This document shows positions 56,193 to 64,000 of a stretch of DNA of 64,000 bases, one piece after another. The translations under genes and the position numbers were made by a program. The notes below the pieces were generated by a model. It was not told the DNA's origin. It searched no databases and worked only from the letters and a program-made list of their open reading frames with translations. Location: contig JAVIAB010000160.1 of NCBI GenBank assembly GCA_032433765.1, positions 33,872,202 to 33,936,201 on the forward strand, read 5' to 3'. Origin of the DNA: Megaustenia siamemsis (lineage: Eukaryota; Mollusca; Gastropoda; Stylommatophora; Ariophantidae). Position 1 is the first letter of the stretch. Every line of letters starts with the position of its first letter.

Positions 56193-58108
56193 TACATCAT
56201 CATCATCGAGTGCCTTCTCCGCAACGAAGGTTGGCTACCATGGATCGCCATTCTACTCTGTTTCTTGCTTTGATGGTGCAGGCTGTCATAATAGATTGAC
56301 TTGTCCATCTTTTGATGTTACTCGTCCATGTTAGTCTTGATCTGCCTCTGCCTCTTTTACCTTGTATTTTCCCTTCCAATATTACTTTTAGTAGGCTGTT
56401 GTGTCTTTTAACATGTCCCACAAATTTCATTTATCTTGTCTTAATTGTATTTAGTAGTTCTCTTTTTATTTTCAGTTGTTTTAAAACTTCATCGTTTGTT
56501 ATCTTTTGTTTCCATCCAATTCTACCTATTCTTCTATAAATACACATTTCAAAGGCTTCAATTTTCTGTTCTGTTTTCTTGTCTAATGTCCATGTTTCTG
56601 CACCATACAGGAATATTGAGAAGACGTAACATTTTGCCATTCTTAGTTTCAGCCCTGCTGATATTTGTTTTGTTGTTAGCACATTTTTCATGGCATTAAA
56701 ATTACTTTTTGCTATACTTATTCTTTTGTTTATTTCCATTTCACATTTTCCATCATTGGTTATAGTATGTCCCAGGTAGTTGTAACTCTGGACTGTCTCC
56801 AGATGTATTCCCTCAACTGTGATATTTAATTGTAGGTCTTGAGAATTTTCTTTGTTTATGATCATAGTTTTAGTCTTTTTGATATTCATTTCTAGTCCAT
56901 ATTTTTTGCTTGTTATGTTTATCACATTAAGCAATTGTTGTAGGTCTTTAGGATTTTCTGCTAGTAGAACAGTATCATCAGCATATCTTAGGTTATTGAT
57001 TAACTTTCCATTAATGTTTAGGCCTGGTATCTCTGAGATGTTTTTAAAGATTTGCTCAGTGTATAGATTGAACAAGCTTGGTGATAGGATGCATCCTTGT
57101 CTTACTCCTCTTTTTATGTTCAAGGGTGTAGAGTTCTCCTTGTTATATTTTATTATTGCTGTTTGCTCCCAGTACAAATTACATATTAGTCGTATGTCTG
57201 TGTCGTCTAGATTTATATCACTTAGTCAGTCTATAAGTTGGTTATGGCGTATTCTATCGAAAGCGTTGGTGTAGTCTATGAAGCAGGCATATATTGGTTT
57301 GTTTACTTTATGTACTTTTCAATCAATGTTCTCATGTTAAATATGGTTTCTTTTGTGTCACTATTTTTCAGTAATCCAAATTGCTGCTCATCTAATTCAG
57401 TATTGATTTTATTCTGAATCCTTCCCTGTATAACTTTAGTAAAATTTTTGTTACCTGGCTCATTAGGCTTATTGTTCTGAAGTCACTGCATTCAACTGCA
57501 CCATTCTTTTTAGGCAATGCAATGAAAGTTGATGTTTTTAGTTCGTTTGGTATGTATCCTGTATGGTATATGTCATTGCATATGTCTGTGATCACTTCGA
57601 TGCTAAAATCTTCTAGAGCCTGTATCATCTCTATCTGTATATTGTCAGGTCCTGCTGCCTTTCCCTTGTTCATTGTTTTTATAGCTCTTTCTACTTCAGA
57701 TTTCAGGATTTTATAGTTGTATGTACATTTTATGTCTGGCTTTTTGTCCATTTCGTCATGAAATAATTATGTTATATATTCTTGCCATCTATCTATTATA
57801 TCTTTGCTGTCTGTTAGCATTCTTCCCTCTTTGTTTGCAATACAACCGTTTCCTGCAGCTTTTTTGTCTTTATTAGTCATTCTCTTTATTTCTGTGTGCA
57901 TCTCTCTTAAGTTTTGTTTCCTTTCCATAGTTTCGACTTCTAGACATCTTTGATTGAGCCTGTCTTCTTTTGCCTTTTTGCACAGTATCCGTATTTCATT
58001 GTCAATATCTTTGTAACTGACAGTGTTTTTCGCTTGTCTTCTTTCTTCCATTTTTTCTAAGATTTTATCAGTTATTCATTTTTGTTTTTTGTTACTTTCC
58101 TTTTTTAG
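56193..58108 (-). mobile_element. LINE E: RT to C-terminus, inserted in LINE F
   Basis: Minus strand, from 58051: MEERRQAKNTVSYKDIDNEI, NKGKAAGPDNIQIEMIQALE (motif 0/1 region), STFIALPKKNGAVECSDFRT, then after damage KRGVRQGCILSPSLFNLYTE, NNLRYADDTVLLAEN (YADD box), YNYLGHTITNDGKCEM and FSIFLYGAETWTLDKKTE. The end is GKRGRGRSRLTWTSNIKRW. The 3' (GAT)n tail is at 56195-56210. The endonuclease is missing: 5' truncated. About four lesions break the frame, so it is dead but recent. Confidence 0.95.
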
Positions 58109-58385
58109 GAAATGACAGGACATATAGAACAACAACAAGTTAAATGGTTTGGCCACCAGGTCAGAATGAATCCTTACCAATCACCATCAAGGGTGTTCTT
58201 CTCGAGAATCCATGGAAAAAGACCAAGAGGAAAACCAAGAAGATGGATAGATGCAGTGACAGAGATATGTAACAACAAAGGAAAATCACTAATTTAGACA
58301 GTTCGGGCTGCTCAAGAACGACAAATGATATAACTACGATACCTTTTAGGTATCAGTGAAAAGAGAAAAGAGGAAGAAGAAAAAA
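58109..58385 (+). mobile_element. LINE F: C-terminal part after the LINE E insertion
   Basis: HIEQQQVKWFGHQVRMNPYQ, FFSRIHGKRPRGKPRRWIDA and a stop, then gaaaagaggaagaagaaaaa, the (GAA)n tail. Direct continuation of the frame interrupted at 56192. Flanks share atatag on both sides. Confidence 0.92.
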
Positions 58386-58429
58386 ATTGATGTGAAATAT
58401 TCATAAGAATTACGTGAGATTATATAACC

Positions 58430-58876
58430 TAGGCCACATGCTTGTTCAACTTGTACTTTGAAATTAGATTTGAACAGGCAAATTATATCTTCAGCACACC
58501 TAAACTGGATAGGAATATTTATAAATCAATTTCTTTTCTAACAACTTCACATGAAATGTTGGACATTATAGTGAAAGAAAGCAAAAATAAAGGACTCAGC
58601 TTTGATAGCAAAAAGACAGAGGTAATGGTAACAACAAAGAAAAAGACATCACCTTAGTGCAAAATAAAGACAAGTGGAACAATATTAAAACAGGTAAATG
58701 AATTTAAATATTTGGGAACAATGTTAAACTCAGACGGAAGATGTACAACAGAGGTAAGATGCAGAATGGCTCATGCAAAAGCAACTTTCCAAAAAATGAG
58801 GAAGAAACTATGCAATCCATTTTTGACAATAGAAACAAGAAAAAGAGTTCTTAAATGTTATGTAGAGCCAGTCTTA
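58430..58876 (+). mobile_element. LINE A: RT C-terminal part, first half
   Basis: DSKKTEVMVTTKKKTSP, VNEFKYLGTMLNSDGRCTTE, MAHAKATFQKMRKKLCNPFL and VLKCYVEPVL. Interrupted at 58877 by LINE H; resumes at 59589. Confidence 0.88.
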
Positions 58877-59588
58877 CCAATATTATGAGAATTAATACAG
58901 TTGGCAATAACCAAATAAAACTAGGAGAAATACCTCTACTAGACGTACAATCTTACATATATCTGGGCAGTAATATAGATAGATAAAGAGGGAGGAACAG
59001 AAAATGATACCAAAATAAGGACATCAAAAGCAAGAGGAGCTTTCATTGCACTGGGAAACATATGGAAATCCAAAGAAATTAGGTTAAATACAAAATAAAA
59101 ATGTTCAACTCAAATGTTAAGGCGGTCCTATTTTATGGCTGTGAATCATGGAGAACAACAAAATTGACAATCACGAAGATACAGACTTTCATTAATGGAT
59201 GCTTACGCAGAATAAAAGGATGGAAATGGCAGGACAAAATCACTAACATAGAATTATGGATTGGAAATGTACCAGTCACATACCAGTGGATAAAGAGATA
59301 CAGCGAAGATGATGGCGCTGGAAAGGACACACACTACGGAAGCCAACTGAGAGTATTACACAACAGGCCCTTTTTTGGAATCCCCAGAGGAAAAGACAAA
59401 GAGGAAGACCAAGGAATTCTTGGAGAAGACTGATAGAAAAGCAGAGATCAGAGATGAAGATGATATGGAAGACATGGAATGAATCCATGATCTTAAAAGA
59501 ATGGCAAAAAACAGAACGACTTGGAAAGTGTTTGTTGAAGACCTATGCTCCACTAGGAGCTAAAAAAAAGGTAGATATATATATAGAG
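58877..59588 (+). mobile_element. LINE H inserted in LINE A
   Basis: RINTVGNNQIKLGEIPLLDV, then SNVKAVLFYGCESWRTTKLT, FINGCLRRIKGWKWQDKITN, a stretch with RPFFGIPRGKDKEED and an end close to RTTWKVFVEDLCSTRS. 13-bp flanking duplication agagccagtctta / agagccagactta (58864-58876 and 59589-59601, one mismatch). The endonuclease and most of the RT are absent. Confidence 0.9.
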
Positions 59589-60045
59589 AGAGCCAGACTT
59601 AACATATGGATGTGAATCATGGACAATTGTCACAATAGGACGACAGACAAGAAAATCACTGGAGTCTGTAGAAATGGTTTACAGAAGAATGTTGAAAGTA
59701 TCATGGACAGCTAAGAAGAGTAATGAAGATTAAGATGTTCTGAGAGAGGTCAAAGCAAAAAGAGAGCTAATTTCCAATATTAGGAAGAGACAATCAATCA
59801 TCATTTTCTTGGCTATGTAATGAGAAGAGAACAACTGGAATATTATATTTGAATATATTGTAACAACTTGGACAATTGAGGGACGAAGAGATAGAGGGAA
59901 GCAAAGAGAAAAAAAATAACAGACAGCTTAAGAGAATGGCTTAGCAGAAGGTTAACAACTGAAATGATAAATAACTGCAGAGATCAAAAGTTGTGGAGAG
60001 ACATGATCACCTACACCAGTAGGCCCGGTACTTGATGATGATGAA
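59589..60045 (+). mobile_element. LINE A: C-terminal part, second half
   Basis: LTYGCESWTI, then RQTRKSLESVEMVYRRMLKV (frameshifted), VKAKRELISNIRKRQS, GRRDRGKQREKK and DRLREWLSRRL-like, ending at gcccggtacttgatgatgat, the (TGA)n tail. Confidence 0.88.
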
Positions 60046-60132
60046 CAACTTCACAAGACCATACAACTGAACAAGTTTAATGATGAAATGTGGAAAAATT
60101 ATATTTAGCTTAATTCAGATAAAATTAACGGC

Positions 60133-60220
60133 CCCGCGATAGCTCAGTTGGTAGAGCGGAGGACTGTAGTAGGCATGAATGGCAATCCTTAGGTCACTGG
60201 TTCGAATCCGGTTCGCGGGA
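60133..60220 (+). tRNA. tRNA-Tyr (GTA) with 15-base intron
   Basis: Acceptor stem CCCGCGA (60133-60139) pairs with TCGCGGG (60213-60219); discriminator base A is at 60220. D arm GCTC/GAGC with loop AGTTGGTA. Anticodon stem GAGGA/TCCTT and loop CTGTAG-A with anticodon GTA. A 15-base intron (taggcatgaatggca, 60170-60184) sits at the canonical place after position 37. T arm ACTGG-TTCGAAT-CCGGT. Spliced length is 73. A long T run at 60225-60235 serves as Pol III terminator. Eukaryotic tRNA-Tyr genes usually carry an intron here, so this is more likely a real gene than a SINE head. Confidence 0.95.
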
Positions 60221-60240
60221 AAATTTTTTTTTTTTAATTA
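60221..60240 (+). terminator. Pol III terminator of tRNA-Tyr
   Basis: aaaa followed by about 11 T, directly after the tRNA 3' end. Confidence 0.85.
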
Positions 60241-60287
60241 CTTCTTCATTGAGAAATTAACATGAGAAGAAAAATAATATAGATTAG

Positions 60288-60686
60288 GTATGAATATCAA
60301 AAAGACTGAAACTATAATCATAAACTAATATTAAATACAAGAAATAAAACCTTCAAGAGGATATGAAAATTGAAAGAATAGACATGGAGACAGTTGAAAG
60401 CTACAACTACCTTGGACATACTATAACCAGTGATGGAGAAAGTAAAACGGAATTAAACAAAATAATAGGAATAGAAAAATGTAATTCGAATTCCATGAAA
60501 AATATACAAACATCAAGACAAACAAAAACAATACAAAAGAATTCCAAAAAATTATACAAGAAAACATAATAGAAAATGTAAGCTTTTCAAATGTGAATTT
60601 ATAAAAGAATTGGATAGAGAGAAAAGACAACAAACAATGAAGTCTTAAAACATCTAAAAATGAAAAGAGAACTACTCTTTACATTT
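60288..60686 (+). mobile_element. LINE E, first part (split by repeat D)
   Basis: METVESYNYLGHTITSDGES, then a decayed stretch and KHLKMKRELL, cut at 60686. Continues at 60997. Confidence 0.85.
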
Positions 60687-61007
60687 GTTTGCTTACGTTC
60701 GCCGGTGACTAGAGTATTCTAAAGTATTCGTAGACTATAGAATTCATCTTCTTCATCCGCCCTTAAAAGGACGTTCGGTCCAACACATCCGACTTCAGCA
60801 CGACATTTTTGAGTACCGGGTTGTCTTCCCTCTTCGATCCATGCTCGCTTGGCCAGACTAGACAGGTTAGTATGTTACTAGAGGCACCGTGGAGAGGTGG
60901 AGCAGGGTCTGGATGGTTTTGGTTCACCGATCCTGGCGCAAGCCATCAGCTGTGGGTCGCTGACAACTTCCAGATCTGGTGCTGGGAGGCGCGCCCTATA
61001 TACATTT
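60687..61007. repeat. Repeat D copy 10, inserted in LINE E
   Basis: Begins gtttgcttacgttcgccggt and ends tgctgggaggcgcgccc. The flanking duplication tacattt is at 60680-60686 and 61001-61007, and the surrounding LINE E bases (actactc.. / ..ctata) also match imperfectly. Full-length copy. Confidence 0.85.
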
Positions 61008-61250
61008 CAAACAAGACAAATGACATTTTTGAAGCATGTTAAAAGACACAGCGGCTTACTAAAAGTAATCTTGGAAGGAAAAATACAAGGTAAAAGAGGC
61101 AGACCAAGACTAACATGGACGAGTAACATCAAAAGATGGATAAGTCAGCCTGCGACAACCTGTACCATCAAAGCAAGAGACAGAATAGAATGGCACTCCA
61201 TAGTAGCCAACCTTCGATGCGGAGACGGCATTCAATGATGATGGCGATTA
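60997..61250 (+). mobile_element. LINE E, 3' end after repeat D
   Basis: TRQMTFLKHVKRHSGLLKVI, GKIQGKRGRPRLTWTSNIKR, ARDRIEWHSIVANLRCGDGI, stop, then tgatgatgg tail. Confidence 0.9.
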
Positions 61251-62250
61251 ACCGCCTTGAAGGTCATGGCAGCTGCCAACATCGAGCAGAGGCTATTTAC
61301 CCTTCTGTTCCAGGGACTGGTCCTCGCACCAATCGCATATGCCCTAGCAATTCATACTGTCAGTACGACGCATATTGACAGGCTGGATAAAATACAGAAT
61401 GAAGTCATGTGCATCATCTCGGGGTGTACGAGGGACACTTCCTGTGTTGCAATGATGTATCTTCTTGACTTTCCAACCACGGATAATATGATAAAGATCG
61501 GGAGAGCACGAGCATACCTGAAGATAATTGCAGATAAAGAGCATCCATTGCACCACGAGCTCAACACAGGGAAAGGTATCAGGCTAAAAAGAGGCAAATC
61601 ATGGGTGGGTCGAGCAGAAGTTGTCAAACAGATATGTAAGCTTACCAACATTGATACTGACGAGGAATGGATAGTGGTGCTACGTCATTCAGGGGGACAT
61701 TCTCTAATATTGTCACACTCGACAGGAAATGTAGGGAACAGAACTCAGTCGTAGTCAATGTGGAGGTCAACAGTCTTATCATGGGATAAAACCGATGACA
61801 AAGATGCAGTCATATTATATACAGACGGATCCGCTATACGACACCACAGGAGTGCATTGGCGTTTACATCACGCTCGGCAGGCAGACTAGTCTAAGAAGA
61901 CAGAGGTGCACACGTAATGACCACGAGTAGCATGACGATGGAGGTGATCAGGGCATTCATCTGGTTAGAATTACAACGATGAGCATGATAAAGAAAGTGG
62001 ATGTGGGCTCTGTACGCATGCAAAGGGTACCGTCATTGCAGAAGTAAAAAATACGTAGAGTCACCTTTGTCTACATCTCTGGGCATGCGGGAGTACGGGG
62101 AAATGAAAGAGAGGACAGGTTGGCTAGCTGACAGGTTGGCGTCGTTGAAGACGCTAAACCAATGGATCGGGCGGACGTCATCAATGCCCTCCAAGATATT
62201 GGAAGGACACAAGACTTCGGCAACCATGAGTCCACGTCACTCCAACCAGA
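61250..62250 (+). mobile_element. LINE C: RT C-terminus and RNase H
   Basis: A 165-codon frame: AYALAIHTVSTTHIDRLDKI, SGCTRDTSCVAMMYLLDFPT, RARAYLKIIADKEHPLHHEL, GKGIRLKRGKSWVGRAEVVK. Further frames give the RNase H region (SSMTMEVIRAFIWLE, HAGVRGNERED-like) and MDRADVINALQDIGRTQDFG. It is the fullest LINE C copy, yet with at least four lesions. It ends near 62250, before its normal C-terminus. Confidence 0.85.
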
Positions 62251-62521
62251 GTTCGGCTCTCAATGTATTTGTCATTTACACACGCTTGATGAGAGATGGC
62301 GCATTCATGATATAACACTGCTGTGTAGGCACTTGGAAAAAGATACAATTGGCACCCACGAAGCGGAAGGGTACACATCAGAACAGAGATGTCATGAGGG
62401 CCTAAGGAACCGAAAATAATTATTTAAAAACAGACGATTTTTTTTCAAGACAGACTAAATGAAATAAAGATCACACAAAATTTCAGACAAGAATAAAATA
62501 AATTTCCACGGAAAACGAATC
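62251..62521 (+). other. Link between LINE C and the next ORF1; perhaps a LINE 5' UTR
   Basis: The frame ICHLHTLDERWRIHDITLLC ... GLRNRK ends at 62419 and has no known family. The stretch 62440-62521 is A-rich and leads into the ORF1 ATG. Confidence 0.35.
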
Positions 62522-62744
62522 ATGCCAAAGAATGCGCCAAACGCAAGAAAGAAGACAAGCCCAACTACTCAAGCTGTCCAGAACATTTCAGAAGAAAGAC
62601 CGAGAACAGAGTAGGTCCAGGTGCCTTCAGCTAAGGAGGAACTCCCAACTTTCGATATCGACATAGACGAGAAGCACGAGAAAGACACATTGATGGCTAA
62701 TATCAGCGGCCCAGACGCCTCCAAAATCACCGTCTCCAAGATGA
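62522..62744 (+). mobile_element. LINE ORF1, N-terminal part (split by repeat D)
   Basis: ATG at 62522: MPKNAPNARKKTSPTTQAVQ, one in-frame TAG at 62612, then ELPTFDIDIDEKHEKDTLM and DASKITVSKM. Cut by repeat D at 62744; the frame resumes after 63127. This is the start of a gag-like LINE ORF1. Confidence 0.7.
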
Positions 62745-63127
62745 TGATGATGATGATTTCGTCCGATGATTTGAGGTATTCTAACGGATACGAACCGTAG
62801 ACTTCCTCCTCGTCATCCGCCCTTAAAAGGACGTTAAGTGGACGTAGTTACGTTGTGTTGCAGTTTGCAGTGAAACACTGTGATATCTGCGCCTTTCGGC
62901 CCAACACATCCGATTTCAGCCGACGCTTTTTTGTGTACCGGGTTCGTCTTCCCACTTCGATCCCTGCTCGCTTGGCCAGACTAGACAGGTTAGTCTGTTT
63001 CTAGAGGCACCACGAAGAGGTGTAGCAGGGTCTGGATGGTTCTGGTTCACCGATCCTGGCGCAAGCCATCAGTTATGAGTCACTGACGACTTCCAGCTCT
63101 GGTGCTGAGTGGGGCGCGCCTTCGCCT
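62745..63127. repeat. Repeat D copy 11, full length with perfect 15-bp TSD
   Basis: A 383-bp insertion flanked by ccgtctccaagatga at 62730-62744 and 63128-63142. It starts tgatgatgatttcgtccg and ends gtggggcgcgccttcgcct. It gives the exact edges of this family. Confidence 0.95.
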
Positions 63128-63860
63128 CCGTCTCCAAGATGACGAGCATCCTCATAGGCCCCGCCGGGGTAATGCCCAACGGAATAAACACATTGTACCG
63201 CTTCAGTGATGCAAGGGAGTGGTTCTTTACGCTAAAACCTGACGCAGATGAACAGAAATACCAGGAGTTCGGAGACAAAACGATTAAACTAACAGAACCA
63301 AACGTCACAATAGTGATAAGCCATCAAGAGAAAGAGCAGTCAAGAGGATGCCGCCAACGTTGAAAAACAAACAAGTACAGTATAATGTATACGAAATGAC
63401 AGGGGACAAGGAGGCCCAAGTGAAACAAGATACTTACCAGGCAGACAAGTGGACTTTCTGGTACAAACCAACTCCAGATGTGAAGATACCATACTATATC
63501 AGAATAAGACTGAAAGGGAAAATTGCTGAAACAATCAAGGTCTTCGTTACCCTGCCAGGCAGGAGAACACGATGTTCTCACTGTGGACTCGACACACACT
63601 GGGAAAACCGGTGCCCAAGAAACCAGGCCTGAGATTGCAGACGACAGTCGAGGAACCAGTCATTATAAAACCAGTGCAGACCTACGATCTCAAGACAACA
63701 ACCGCAGAAGCATCAGTCAACGACGCATTACCACCACCTTCTAAGAAGAAACGCAGCTCCAGACAAAAGATAGAACAACAAAAAAACGAACGAACACACG
63801 CAGCAACAGATGTCCAGAACAAAAGCCCAGACGCCCACATCAACAGATTCAGAAGATGAA
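63128..63860 (+). mobile_element. LINE ORF1, C-terminal part with CCHC zinc knuckle
   Basis: Frame 1: SKMTSILIGPAGVMPNGINT, YRFSDAREWFFTLKPDADEQ, TIKLTEPNVTIVISHQEKEQ. After a frameshift near 63350: YNVYEMTGDKEAQVKQDTYQ, DVKIPYYIRIRLKGKIAETI and RTRCSHCGLDTHWENRCPRN, a CX2CX4HX4C zinc knuckle. After another shift comes a lysine- and glutamine-rich tail (PPPSKKKRSSRQKIEQQ) with a TGA at 63857. It binds RNA in such elements. ORF2 would start beyond the window. Confidence 0.8.
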
Positions 63861-64000
63861 CCTAGAAGCAAAAAATCCACAGAAACGAAGAATTACAACA
63901 CAAAACCAACACACGAACCTCCACAGAACGAACAATGGACAAACACAACCTACCATATGGGACGGCTTAGATTTCGATGACAAACATAACCAGCCAGCCT
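63861..64000 (+). other. Inter-ORF region of the right-edge LINE
   Basis: A- and C-rich, no ORF2 start confirmed before the window ends. Confidence 0.4.

Overview
The window is eukaryotic (animal) nuclear DNA. It has spliced genes with GT/AG introns, a tRNA gene with an intron, long AT-rich introns and a very high load of retrotransposon debris. The gene families, the tRNA-type SINEs with Pol III boxes, the RTE-like LINEs ending in (TGA)n or (GATA)n, and the Penelope-like element suggest a lophotrochozoan. A mollusc, probably a gastropod, is my best guess, but I cannot prove this from the sequence.

Host genes. (1) At the left edge, + strand, are the last three coding exons of a Src-family tyrosine kinase (602-761, 2372-2503, 5491-5711). 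They run from the catalytic loop to a Src-like C-terminal tail tyrosine; the 5' part lies outside the window. (2) On the - strand, spread over about 17 kb (50104 down to 33198), is a DHHC palmitoyltransferase that I recognise as ZDHHC21-like. I place six coding exons by protein similarity, splice sites and phase. One exon, carrying the TTxE region between 39361 and 33324, was not found. The DHHC exon is 1 base short of being in frame. (3) A possible GPCR TM7/C-tail exon lies at 17888-18361 on the - strand. (4) An intact tRNA-Tyr(GTA) gene with a 15-base intron lies at 60133-60220.

Mobile DNA fills most of the rest. I separate at least ten LINE lineages, labelled A, B, C, E, F, G, H, I, J and M for use in this report only. 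There are several tRNA-derived SINE families (SINE1-4), a SINE that shares its 3' tail with LINE B (SINE-L), and an unnamed interspersed family, repeat D, with about 11 copies and target-site duplications. There is also the 3' end of an LTR element, a Penelope-like element with a GIY-YIG remnant, an 8-bp-TSD foldback element and two TTAA-flanked MITE-like elements. Tandem arrays with periods of 18, 28, 28-30, 30, 56 and 63 bp are present.

Layout: 0-6 kb kinase 3' end with LTR and LINE debris in its introns; 6-17 kb AT-rich DNA with scattered SINE and LINE scraps; 17-33 kb mixed repeats, the GPCR-like exon and large minisatellites; 33-50 kb the ZDHHC21-like gene with repeat-packed introns; 50-54 kb LINE C, Penelope and foldback elements; 54-64 kb a dense nest of LINEs inserted into one another, the tRNA gene, and a LINE ORF1 with a CCHC zinc knuckle at the right edge. 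Several insertions can be ordered in time from their duplicated target sites.
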